A DNA stretch of 51,915 nucleotides, taken from positions 1 to 51,915 of the forward strand of contig NZ_BONO01000030.1 of the NCBI RefSeq assembly GCF_016862755.1, given 5' to 3'. The position numbers and the translations under genes were made by a program. Position 1 is the first letter of the stretch, and each line of letters starts with the position of its first letter. The stretch comes from Cellulomonas pakistanensis. GTDB lineage: Bacteria; Actinomycetota; Actinomycetes; Actinomycetales; Cellulomonadaceae. Positions 27,901 to 38,784 of the stretch are shown piece by piece. A model generated the notes under the pieces. That model was given only the letters and a program-made list of their open reading frames with translations. It had not been told where the DNA came from and did not search any database.

Positions 27901-27986
27901 GCCGCGGCACCCGGGCCGCGCCCGGCCGCCGGGCTCAGCCCTCGCCGCGGCACCCGGGCCGCGCCCGGCCGCCGGGCTCAGCCCTC
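27901..27986. repeat. 43-bp tandem duplication covering the MFS stop codon
   Basis: Bases 27901-27943 are repeated exactly at 27944-27986, and a third partial copy (GCCGCGGC) follows. The unit contains the TGA of the minus-strand MFS gene, so a second, unused copy of the gene end lies downstream of the real stop. Confidence 0.9.
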
Positions 27987-29447
27987 GCCGCGGCCCGTTC
28001 CGCGCGGCATCGCCAGCGACGCGACCGCCGCCAGCGCGATGACCGCCGCCCCGGTGAGGACCGCCGGGCGCAGGCCCGCCTCGAACCCGTCCGGGGCGAT
28101 CGTGCCGCCGGCGGCGGTGAACACCGCGGTCAGCACCGCGACGCCGAGCGCCACGCCGACCTCCCGCAGGGTCGCGTTGGTCGACGACGCGGTGCCGTGG
28201 TCGTCGGGCGCCATGCCGGCGAGCACCGCGGTCGCGCTGGGCGCGAACGTCAGGCCCATCCCGATCCCGGCGAGCACCAGGCCCGGCACCAGCGCGGCGT
28301 AGCCGCCGTCGGACGCGGCGAACGCCAGCCAGGCGAGGCCGGCCGCCTGCGCCGCGAGGCCGCCGGTGAGCAGCACCCGCACGCCGACCCGCGGCGCGAG
28401 CATCCCGGCGAGCGGCGCGACCACCATGGGGGCCGCGGTCCACGGCAGCGTCCGGAGCCCGGCCTCGAGGGGGGAGTAGCCCTGGACGATCTGCAGGTAC
28501 TGCGCCAGCAGGAACACCGCGCCGAACGCGCCGAGGGAGAACGCGAAGCCGGAGGCGTTCGCGACGGAGAAGCTGCGGGAGCGGAACAGCCGCAGGGGGA
28601 CGAGCGCGTGCGGGGTGCGCGCCTCGTGCGCCAGGAACAGCGCGAGCGCGAGGACGCCGCCGACGATCGGGCCGAGCACGCCGGCCGAGGTCCAGCCGTC
28701 CTCGTTGCCGTGCACCACGCCCCAGACGACCCCGAGCACGCCGGCGGCGGCGAGCACGAGCCCGAGCAGGTCGAGCCGCTGCGCGCGGCCGCGCTGCTCG
28801 GGCAGCGAGCGCAGCACGAGCGGCACCGCGACGAGCGCCACGGGCACGTTGATCCAGAACATCGCCTGCCAGGAGATGCCCTCGACGACCGCGCCGCCGA
28901 CGACGGGCCCGAGCGCGACGCCGAGGCCGGAGACGCCGCCCCAGATGCCGATGGCCATCGCCCGGCGGGACGCGGGGACGGCGGCGGCGAGCAGGGTGAG
29001 CGACAGGGGCATGACGGCCGCCGCGCCGACGCCCTGCAGCGCGCGGGCGGCGATCAGCGCGCCGGGCGTCCCGGCCAGCGCCGCCGCGATCGAGCCGAGC
29101 GTGAACACAGCGATCCCGCCGAGGAACGTGCGCCGGCGGCCCCAGCGGTCGCCGAGCGTGGCCGCCGCGATCATCAGGGTGGCGAACGCGAGCGTGTACG
29201 CGTTCACCACCCACTGCAGGTCGGTGAGCGAGGCGCCGAGCTCGGCCTGCAGGACCGGCAGCGCGCTGGTGACGACCAGGTTGTCGAGGGTCGCCATGAA
29301 CATCGGCAGCGAGGCGGCGACCAGGGCGACCGCCACCGGGACGGCGCGGGACGCCGGGCGCGGCACGTCCGGGGGAGCCGCGGAGGGCGCGGCTCCGGCG
29401 GGGGCGCCACCGGCGCCCGGGGCGGGGGTGCGGGTCTGCGTCGACAT
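27978..29447 (-). CDS. MFS drug-efflux transporter (DHA2/EmrB-QacA type)
   Basis: The 489-residue membrane protein has about 14 hydrophobic segments, the count of the DHA2 proton-drug antiporters. Family motif A appears as LGDRWGRRRTFLGG near residue 98 and motif C as GVSGLGVALGPVVGG near 170; the opening MFMATLDNLVVTSALPVLQ is typical. It is divergent from a TetR regulator across 64-73 bp, the usual arrangement of a regulated efflux pump. AGGAG precedes the ATG. The actual substrate is unknown. Confidence 0.9.
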   Translation of the reverse strand: MSTQTRTPAPGAGGAPAGAAPSAAPPDVPRPASRAVPVAVALVAASLPMFMATLDNLVVTSALPVLQAELGASLTDLQWVVNAYTLAFATLMIAAATLGDRWGRRRTFLGGIAVFTLGSIAAALAGTPGALIAARALQGVGAAAVMPLSLTLLAAAVPASRRAMAIGIWGGVSGLGVALGPVVGGAVVEGISWQAMFWINVPVALVAVPLVLRSLPEQRGRAQRLDLLGLVLAAAGVLGVVWGVVHGNEDGWTSAGVLGPIVGGVLALALFLAHEARTPHALVPLRLFRSRSFSVANASGFAFSLGAFGAVFLLAQYLQIVQGYSPLEAGLRTLPWTAAPMVVAPLAGMLAPRVGVRVLLTGGLAAQAAGLAWLAFAASDGGYAALVPGLVLAGIGMGLTFAPSATAVLAGMAPDDHGTASSTNATLREVGVALGVAVLTAVFTAAGGTIAPDGFEAGLRPAVLTGAAVIALAAVASLAMPRGTGRGEG

Positions 29448-29470
29448 CGGGACTCCTGTAAGCAGCGGCT

Positions 29471-29511
29471 GATTACTTCGACCCGACGGACGCTAGTAAT
29501 CGACTGATAAC
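29471..29511. promoter_or_regulatory. Candidate TetR operator between the MFS and tetR genes
   Basis: The imperfect 16-bp palindrome GTAATC-GACT-GATAAC (29496-29511) overlaps the proposed tetR -10, and a further half-site GATTAC lies at 29471-29476. The segment is conspicuously AT-rich. Binding here would repress both divergent genes. Confidence 0.5.
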
Positions 29512-29513
29512 AT
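29508..29513 (+). promoter_or_regulatory. Leaderless-type -10 (TAACAT) of the tetR gene
   Basis: TAACAT is followed by seven bases (GTCAACC) and ATG 29521. This spacing decides the start in favour of 29521 over ATG 29512, which lies within the hexamer. Confidence 0.5.
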
Positions 29514-29520
29514 GTCAACC

Positions 29521-30183
29521 ATGGATCTCGCCGACGCCGCCCGGCCCGCCCCTCGCGCACCCCGCATGTCGGGGGACCAGCGGCGCGAGCAGATCCTCGC
29601 GGCCGCCGTCGAGGTGCTCGCCGAGGGTGGTTACGCGGGCACCACGACCGACCAGGTCGCCCGCGCGGCCGGGGTGTCGCAGCCCTACGTGGTGCGCCTG
29701 TTCGGGTCCAAGCAGCGGCTGTTCCTGGAGGCCTACCGGCACGCGACGGAGCGGGTGCTCGCGGCGATGTCCGCGGTCGAGCCCGGGCCGGGCGCGGTCG
29801 AGCGCACGGGGCGCGCCTACGTCGAGCTCATGGCCGACCGCGACCTGCTCCGGGTGCTCATGCACGGTTTCACCGCGGGCGACCCGGAGGTCACCGCGCT
29901 CGCGCGGCACACGCTCGGCGAGGTGTTCCGGCTGTTCCGCGCGCGCGTCGAGCCGGACGACCCGGACGGCGACGAGACCGCGCGGCGGTTCGTGGCCGAC
30001 GGCATGCTGATCAACGTGCTGCTCAGCTCCGACGGCTTCGCCCACGCCGGCGAGGACCCGGCCTTCGACGCGCTGCTGCGCTGCTTCGCGCCCGAGGTGG
30101 TCGCGGCCGGCACTGCCGCGACCGCCGGCACCGGCACCGCCGCGACCGCCGGCCCCGGCACCGCCGCCGGGGCGACCGCGTGA
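29521..30183 (+). CDS. TetR family transcriptional regulator
   Basis: The 220-residue protein has a TetR helix-turn-helix at about residues 18-65: RREQILAAAVEVLAEGGY, TTTDQVARAAGVSQPYVVRLF, GSKQRLFLEAY. The C-terminal ligand domain is less conserved and ends in a Thr/Ala/Gly-rich tail of about 25 residues. It most likely controls the divergent MFS pump and itself. The tetR stop overlaps the GTG of truB (GTGA), so truB translation may be coupled to this regulator. Confidence 0.9.
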   Translation: MDLADAARPAPRAPRMSGDQRREQILAAAVEVLAEGGYAGTTTDQVARAAGVSQPYVVRLFGSKQRLFLEAYRHATERVLAAMSAVEPGPGAVERTGRAYVELMADRDLLRVLMHGFTAGDPEVTALARHTLGEVFRLFRARVEPDDPDGDETARRFVADGMLINVLLSSDGFAHAGEDPAFDALLRCFAPEVVAAGTAATAGTGTAATAGPGTAAGATA

Positions 30184-31139
30184 GCCCCGCGCGCGACCCG
30201 CGCCGGCCCGACCGCCCGCGCCGCCCGACCGCCCCCGACGGCCTGCTCGTCGTCGACAAGCCGCAGGGCTGGACCAGCCACGACGTCGTCGCGAAGGCGC
30301 GCGGCCTGGCGGGCACCCGCAAGGTCGGCCACGCCGGCACGCTCGACCCGATGGCGACCGGCGTGCTCGTGCTGGGCGTCGGGCGGGCGACCCGCCTGCT
30401 CACGTACGTCGTCGGGGCCGACAAGGAGTACACCGCGACGATCCGGCTCGGCGTGTCGACCACGACCGACGACGCCGAGGGCGAGCCCGTCGGCCGCGCC
30501 GACGCGTCCGGGGTCGCCCGCGCCGCGCTGGACGCCGGGGTCGCGGCGCTCACCGGGCCGATCCAGCAGGTGCCCAGCGCCGTCAGCGCGATCAAGGTCG
30601 ACGGGCAGCGTGCGTACGCCCGGGTCCGGGCGGGGGAGGACGTGGAGCTCGCGGCCCGGCCCGTGACGATCTCCCGGTTCGACGTGCACGCGGTGCGTCC
30701 GGTGCCGGACGCCGACGGCGTCCCCGCGCTGGACGTCGACGTCACGGTCGTGTGCTCGTCGGGCACGTACATCCGGGCGCTGGCGCGGGACCTCGGGCGG
30801 GCGCTCGGGGTCGGCGGGCATCTCACGGCGCTGCGCCGCACCCGGGTGGGCGGCTACGGGATCGACGGCGCGCGGGCGCTGGACGACCTGGAGGCGTGGC
30901 CCGCGGACGTCCCGCTCGACACGCTGCCCCTGGCGGACGCCGCGCGGGCGACGTTCGCCGTGCGCGAGCTCACCGAGGCGGAGGCCCGGGCGCTGTCCTA
31001 CGGGCAGCGGATCTCCGCGACCGGCTCGGGTGCCGGCGTGACGGTCGCCGCGCTCACCCCGGAGGGCGAGCTGGCGGCCCTGCTCGAGGACCGGGGGCCG
31101 CACGCGCGCCCGGTCCTGGTGTTCGCCGCGGCGTCCTGA
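30180..31139 (+). CDS. truB: tRNA pseudouridine(55) synthase
   Basis: TruB makes pseudouridine at position 55 in the T loop of most tRNAs. The 319-residue protein opens with LLVVDKPQGWTSHDVVAKAR near residue 20 and has the catalytic aspartate in GHAGTLDPMATGVLV near residue 52, then the family YTATIRLG and SGTYIRALARDLG motifs. A C-terminal PUA-like region follows. The GTG start overlaps the tetR stop by four bases, and no separate Shine-Dalgarno is evident. Confidence 0.96.
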   Translation: MSPARDPRRPDRPRRPTAPDGLLVVDKPQGWTSHDVVAKARGLAGTRKVGHAGTLDPMATGVLVLGVGRATRLLTYVVGADKEYTATIRLGVSTTTDDAEGEPVGRADASGVARAALDAGVAALTGPIQQVPSAVSAIKVDGQRAYARVRAGEDVELAARPVTISRFDVHAVRPVPDADGVPALDVDVTVVCSSGTYIRALARDLGRALGVGGHLTALRRTRVGGYGIDGARALDDLEAWPADVPLDTLPLADAARATFAVRELTEAEARALSYGQRISATGSGAGVTVAALTPEGELAALLEDRGPHARPVLVFAAAS

Positions 31140-31255
31140 CGGCGGCGCCGGCGTGCGGCGCGCGAGGCACCCCGCGCGCCGTGGCAGGCTTGTCCCCGCG
31201 CCGCGACCCCGCCGGCGCCGACCGCGCCGCGAGGCGCCGACCGACGGGAGACCTG

Positions 31256-32281
31256 GTGCAGCGCTGGACGGACCTCGCGCAGGTCCCCGCGGACTTCGGG
31301 CCGTCGGTGGTGACGGTGGGGAACTTCGACGGGGTGCACCGCGGGCACGTCGGGGTGCTGACCCGGATGGTCGCCGACGCCCGCGCGGTGGGCGCCCGGT
31401 CCGTGGCCGTGACGTTCACGCCGCACCCGCAGCAGGTGCACCGCCCGGAGACCGCCCCGCCGCTGCTGACCGGCGACGCCGACCGGCTCGAGCTGCTGGA
31501 GCAGACCGGGCTCGACGCGGTGCTGCTGCTCACCTACACGCTCGACTTCGCGCAGCAGACCGCCGAGGAGTTCGTGCGGACGCACCTCGTGGAGGGGCTG
31601 CGCGCGCGGACCGTCGTCGTCGGCCGGGACGTGCGGTTCGGCCGCGGGAACGCCGGCGACCTGTCCACCATGGTCGAGCTGGGGGAGCGGTTCGGGTTCG
31701 CGGTCGAGGTGATCGAGGACGTCGCGCCGGACCCGGCCGACGCCGCGGCGGCGCCGGACGCGCCGGCCGACCCCGCGTCCGCCCTCGCCGACCCCCTGCG
31801 CCGCCGCTGGTCGTCCACCTGGGTCCGCGAGCTGCTGGTCGCGGGCGACGTCCGCCAGGCCGCGCGCGTGCTCGGCCGCCCGCACCGGATGCGGGGCACC
31901 GTGGTGCACGGCGACAAGCGCGGCCGGGACCTCGGCTTCCCGACGGCCAACCTGTCGCAGGACGCCACCGGCATGGTCCCGGCCGACGGCGTGTACGCGG
32001 GCTGGCTCCGCCGCCCTGGCGTACCCGCCGGGTCGCCCGACGCGGTGCTGCCGGCCGCGGTGTCCGTCGGCACCAACCCGACGTTCGCCGGCCTGCAGCG
32101 CCGGGTCGAGGCGTACGTGCTCGACCGCACGGACCTCGACCTGTACGGCGAGGAGGTCGTGCTCGAGTTCGTCGAGCGGCTGCGCCCGACGCTGCGGTTC
32201 GACTCGGTGGACGAGCTGGTCGAGCGCATGCACCAGGACGTCGCCGGGGTGCGCGAGGTCCTCGCCGGCGCCGCCGGCTGA
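31256..32281 (+). CDS. ribF: Bifunctional riboflavin kinase / FAD synthetase
   Basis: RibF makes FMN from riboflavin and then FAD. The 341-residue protein has the adenylyltransferase part at the N-terminus (VVTVGNFDGVHRGHVGVL near residue 17, with the HxGH-like motif; RTVVVGRDVRFGRGNAGD near 120) and the kinase part at the C-terminus (RGRDLGFPTANL near 220, and VSVGTNPTF). GTG 31256 is chosen because GGGAG lies five bases before it. A 116-base gap separates it from truB, the usual neighbour. Confidence 0.95.
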   Translation: MQRWTDLAQVPADFGPSVVTVGNFDGVHRGHVGVLTRMVADARAVGARSVAVTFTPHPQQVHRPETAPPLLTGDADRLELLEQTGLDAVLLLTYTLDFAQQTAEEFVRTHLVEGLRARTVVVGRDVRFGRGNAGDLSTMVELGERFGFAVEVIEDVAPDPADAAAAPDAPADPASALADPLRRRWSSTWVRELLVAGDVRQAARVLGRPHRMRGTVVHGDKRGRDLGFPTANLSQDATGMVPADGVYAGWLRRPGVPAGSPDAVLPAAVSVGTNPTFAGLQRRVEAYVLDRTDLDLYGEEVVLEFVERLRPTLRFDSVDELVERMHQDVAGVREVLAGAAG

Positions 32282-32295
32282 CGTGCCGCACCTGG

Positions 32296-32301
32296 TAGAC
32301 T
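32296..32301 (+). promoter_or_regulatory. -10 element (TAGACT) of rpsO, with extended TG
   Basis: TAGACT is preceded by TGG, an extended -10 arrangement. It lies just past the ribF stop and would give an rpsO leader of about 80 nt ending in GGAGAG. Confidence 0.55.
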
Positions 32302-32388
32302 CGCACAGCCGTCAGAACGGCCGCGGACCGAGAGCGCCCGGGTGGACCTGCCCCGGAGCACCGCGCAACGAGACAATCCAGGAGAGTC

Positions 32389-32658
32389 GTGCCCCTCGAC
32401 AGCGCCACCAAGAAGTCCATCATGGCCGAGTACGCCACCCACGAGGGTGACACCGGCTCGCCGGAGGTCCAGATCGCGATGCTGACGCAGCGCATCAACG
32501 ACCTGAACGAGCACCTCAAGACGCACAAGCACGACCACCACAGCCGCCGCGGGCTGCTGCTGCTGGTCGGCCAGCGTCGCCGCCTCCAGGCCTACCTGCA
32601 GAAGGTCGACATCGACCGCTACCGCAGCCTGATCCAGCGGCTCGGCCTGCGCCGATGA
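32389..32658 (+). CDS. rpsO: 30S ribosomal protein S15
   Basis: S15 binds the 16S central domain early in 30S assembly. The 89-residue protein is the standard length, with [29 protein letters not shown] split over the first helices and [20 protein letters not shown] near residue 60. The GTG start follows GGAGAG. It has its own TAGACT promoter and is followed by two GC hairpins before pnp, the conserved rpsO-pnp arrangement. Confidence 0.98.
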   Translation: MPLDSATKKSIMAEYATHEGDTGSPEVQIAMLTQRINDLNEHLKTHKHDHHSRRGLLLLVGQRRRLQAYLQKVDIDRYRSLIQRLGLRR

Positions 32659-32669
32659 CCGCGTGACCG

Positions 32670-32695
32670 GCCCGGACCCCGATCGGGGTCCGGGC
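32670..32695 (+). terminator. Perfect palindromic hairpin 1 after rpsO
   Basis: A 26-base perfect palindrome, opening GCCCGGACCCC, lies 11 bases after the rpsO stop. Its centre would form a small loop. It is a likely terminator or processing site. Confidence 0.7.
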
Positions 32696-32702
32696 TGGTC
32701 CT

Positions 32703-32731
32703 GCGTCGGGCCCGGGGTCCGGGCCCGACGC
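32703..32731 (+). terminator. Perfect hairpin 2 between rpsO and pnp
   Basis: GCGTCGGGCCCGG (32703-32715) pairs perfectly with 32719-32731 around a three-base loop. It lies seven bases after hairpin 1. In E. coli this intergenic region carries an RNase III site that controls pnp; a similar role here is inference. Confidence 0.65.
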
Positions 32732-32864
32732 GCACGCCAGCACCCACGCGCGCCGGTCGACGCGTCCGGTCCTCGGTAGTGGTCCCCGGAACTCCCGTGT
32801 CCGGGTGCCTCGATCGAAGACCGCCGTGACCGGGCCGGCGCCTTCGACACGAAGGAGGGCACCC

Positions 32865-35093
<2,229 letters not shown>

Positions 35094-35094
35094 C

Positions 35095-36423
35095 GTGCCG
35101 CTGGACCTCCCTCTGGTCGCGCCCGGTCAGCCGGGCAGCGACCTGACCGCCGGGCAGGCGGGTGACGGCTCCGTCCGTCGCTCCGTCCTGCCCGGCGGGG
35201 TCCGCCTGCTCACCGAGCACGTCCCCGGCGTGCGGTCCGCGTCCGTCGGGGCGTGGGTCGGCGTCGGCTCCCGGGACGAGTCCGACGGGCACCACGGCTC
35301 GACGCACTTCCTCGAGCACCTGCTGTTCAAGGGCACCGCGCGGCGCACGGCGATGGACATCGCCGAGGCGTTCGACGAGGTCGGCGGCGAGGCGAACGCC
35401 GCCACGGGCAAGGAGCACACCTGCTACTACGCCCGGGTGCTCGACGAGGACCTGCCGATGGCGGTCGACGTCATCAGCGACATGGTCACCTCGGCCCGCC
35501 TGGACCGCGACGAGCTCGAGACCGAGCGCGGCGTGATCCTCGAGGAGCTCGCCATGAACGACGACGACCCGAGCGACGTCGTGCACGAGCGCTTCGCGAC
35601 GGTCGTCCTCGGCGAGCACCCGCTCGGCCGGCCGATCGGCGGCACCCCGGACACGATCCGGGCCGTGCCGCGCGACGCCGTCTGGGAGCACTACCGGCAG
35701 CACTACCGCCCGGAGACGCTCGTCGTCACCGCGGCGGGCAACGTCGACCACGACGCGCTGGCCGCGCAGGTCGTCCGGGCGCTGCAGGACGGCGGCTGGG
35801 ACCTGGCGGCGGGTGCCGCGCCGGCCGCGCGCCGGGGCTCGACCGAGGCGCTGCCGGTGACGGCCGGGGCCTCCGAGGTCACGGTGCACCGGACGACCGA
35901 GCAGGGCAACGTGATCGTCGGCGGGACCGGCCTCACCGCCACCGACCCGCGCCGGTTCACGCTGTCCGTGCTGAACGCGGTGCTGGGCGGCGGCATGTCG
36001 TCGCGGCTGTTCCAGGAGATCCGCGAGAAGCGGGGCCTGGCGTACTCGACGTACTCGTTCGCGTCCGGCCACGCCGACACCGGGGTCTTCGGGCTCTACG
36101 CCGGCTGCGCGCCCGCGAAGATCGACGAGGTCACCGAGCTCCTGGTCGCCGAGCTCGAGCGGCTCGCCGACGGCGGCATCACCGACGCCGAGCTGCGCCG
36201 GTCGGTCGGGCAGCTGTCCGGCGGCCTCGTGCTCGGCCTGGAGGACTCCGGGTCGCGCATGAGCCGGCTCGGCAAGTCCGAGCTGGTGCACGGCGAGCTG
36301 CTGTCCACGCAGGAGTCGCTCGACCGCGTCCGCGCGGTCACGGCCCGCGAGGTGCAGGAGCTGGCCGCCGACCTCGCGTCGCGACCGCGGTCCGTGGTCC
36401 GCGTCGGCCCGTTCGGGGGCTGA
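35095..36423 (+). CDS. M16 family zinc peptidase (insulinase type)
   Basis: The 442-residue protein is a pitrilysin-family metallopeptidase. It has the inverted zinc motif HxxEH as HFLEHLLFKGT near residue 66, the third ligand region ETERGVILEELAM near 142, and the C-terminal substrate domain with REKRGLAYSTYSF near 312. This is the length of single-chain bacterial M16B proteins that usually follow pnp in actinobacteria. The GTG start lies one base after the pnp stop, implying coupling. The physiological substrate is unknown. Confidence 0.92.
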   Translation: MPLDLPLVAPGQPGSDLTAGQAGDGSVRRSVLPGGVRLLTEHVPGVRSASVGAWVGVGSRDESDGHHGSTHFLEHLLFKGTARRTAMDIAEAFDEVGGEANAATGKEHTCYYARVLDEDLPMAVDVISDMVTSARLDRDELETERGVILEELAMNDDDPSDVVHERFATVVLGEHPLGRPIGGTPDTIRAVPRDAVWEHYRQHYRPETLVVTAAGNVDHDALAAQVVRALQDGGWDLAAGAAPAARRGSTEALPVTAGASEVTVHRTTEQGNVIVGGTGLTATDPRRFTLSVLNAVLGGGMSSRLFQEIREKRGLAYSTYSFASGHADTGVFGLYAGCAPAKIDEVTELLVAELERLADGGITDAELRRSVGQLSGGLVLGLEDSGSRMSRLGKSELVHGELLSTQESLDRVRAVTAREVQELAADLASRPRSVVRVGPFGG

Positions 36424-36455
36424 CGGCGCCGCACCGCCACCGCGCGCACGTCCGT

Positions 36456-36484
36456 CGAGCCGGGTCCCCCAGGGGCCCGGCTCG
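36456..36484 (+). terminator. GC hairpin after the M16 peptidase
   Basis: CGAGCCGGG at 36456 and CCCGGCTCG ending 36484 pair, with CCCC/GGGG inside and one bulged T, giving 13 bp around a tight loop. It lies 32 bases after the stop. Confidence 0.65.
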
Positions 36485-36538
36485 CGGCGTCCCGGGGCCG
36501 GAGGTCGGAGTTCCGCCGCGCGTCCGCCGGGACGATGA

Positions 36539-38173
<1,635 letters not shown>

Positions 38174-38178
38174 CCGGC

Positions 38179-38688
38179 GTGGCGGACGAGGGTCGCGGCG
38201 GCGGCCGGCGCCGCACCGGCCTGGTCGCGGCCGTGGCGCTCACCGCGCTGCTCGGGCTCTACCTGTGGCTGGTCGCGGGCCGCGCGGTCGCGCTGATCCG
38301 GACCGGTGAGCCCGTCGGGGTCGGGCTCGGCCTCGCGTTCGCGCTGCTGCCGCTGCTGATGCTCGGCCTGGTGGCGCGGGAGTGGCTGCTCGCGGTCGAC
38401 GTGCAGCGGATGGCCGACACCCTCGCCGCGCGCGGGGAGCTGCCGGTCGACGACCTGCCCCGGAGCCCGGGCGGCCGGATCGACCGCGCGGCGGCGGGCG
38501 TGCAGTTCGAGGCGGCGCGCGCCGAGGCCGAGGCCGCGGCGACCGGCGACTGGGGCGTCTGGTACCGGCTGGCGTTCGCCTACGACGCGGCCGGCGACCG
38601 CAAGCGGGCCCGCGCGGCGCTGCGGCACGCCTCGCGCATCCACCGGGGCCGGGCGCCGGCGGGCGAGGACCCGCGCGGCCTGGCCTGA
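38179..38688 (+). CDS. Small membrane protein downstream of dapB, function unknown
   Basis: I do not recognise a named family. The 169-residue product has two hydrophobic helices at about residues 13-35 and 48-70, then a cytoplasmic Ala/Arg-rich helical part with WYRLAFAYDAAGDRKRARAALRHA, which resembles a single TPR-like hairpin. The GTG start lies five bases after dapB, so the two are probably cotranscribed. Codon use and GC match the neighbours. Confidence 0.7.
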   Translation: MADEGRGGGRRRTGLVAAVALTALLGLYLWLVAGRAVALIRTGEPVGVGLGLAFALLPLLMLGLVAREWLLAVDVQRMADTLAARGELPVDDLPRSPGGRIDRAAAGVQFEAARAEAEAAATGDWGVWYRLAFAYDAAGDRKRARAALRHASRIHRGRAPAGEDPRGLA

Positions 38689-38703
38689 CCGCAGCACGGC
38701 TCG

Positions 38704-38761
38704 TCGAGTGGAAGATCCGGCCGGACACGCCCCGGCGTGTCCCGCCGGATCGTCCACTCGA
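38704..38761. repeat. CGAG...CTCG near-palindrome, element 4
   Basis: Arms of 28 nt (38704-38731 and 38734-38761) pair with two mismatches and almost no loop. The left arm opens TCGAGTGGAAGATCCGG; the right closes CGTCCACTCGA. It lies between the convergent ends of the dapB-linked gene and the GGDEF-EAL gene. Confidence 0.88.
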
Positions 38762-38784
38762 GGGAGGACGGGGACGCCCGGGGG

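Noticed and set aside
36456..36484. GC hairpin with CGAG/CTCG ends considered as a sixth member of the palindrome family
   Set aside because: It is only 29 nt, purely GC-rich and directly downstream of one gene, so it fits an ordinary terminator better.
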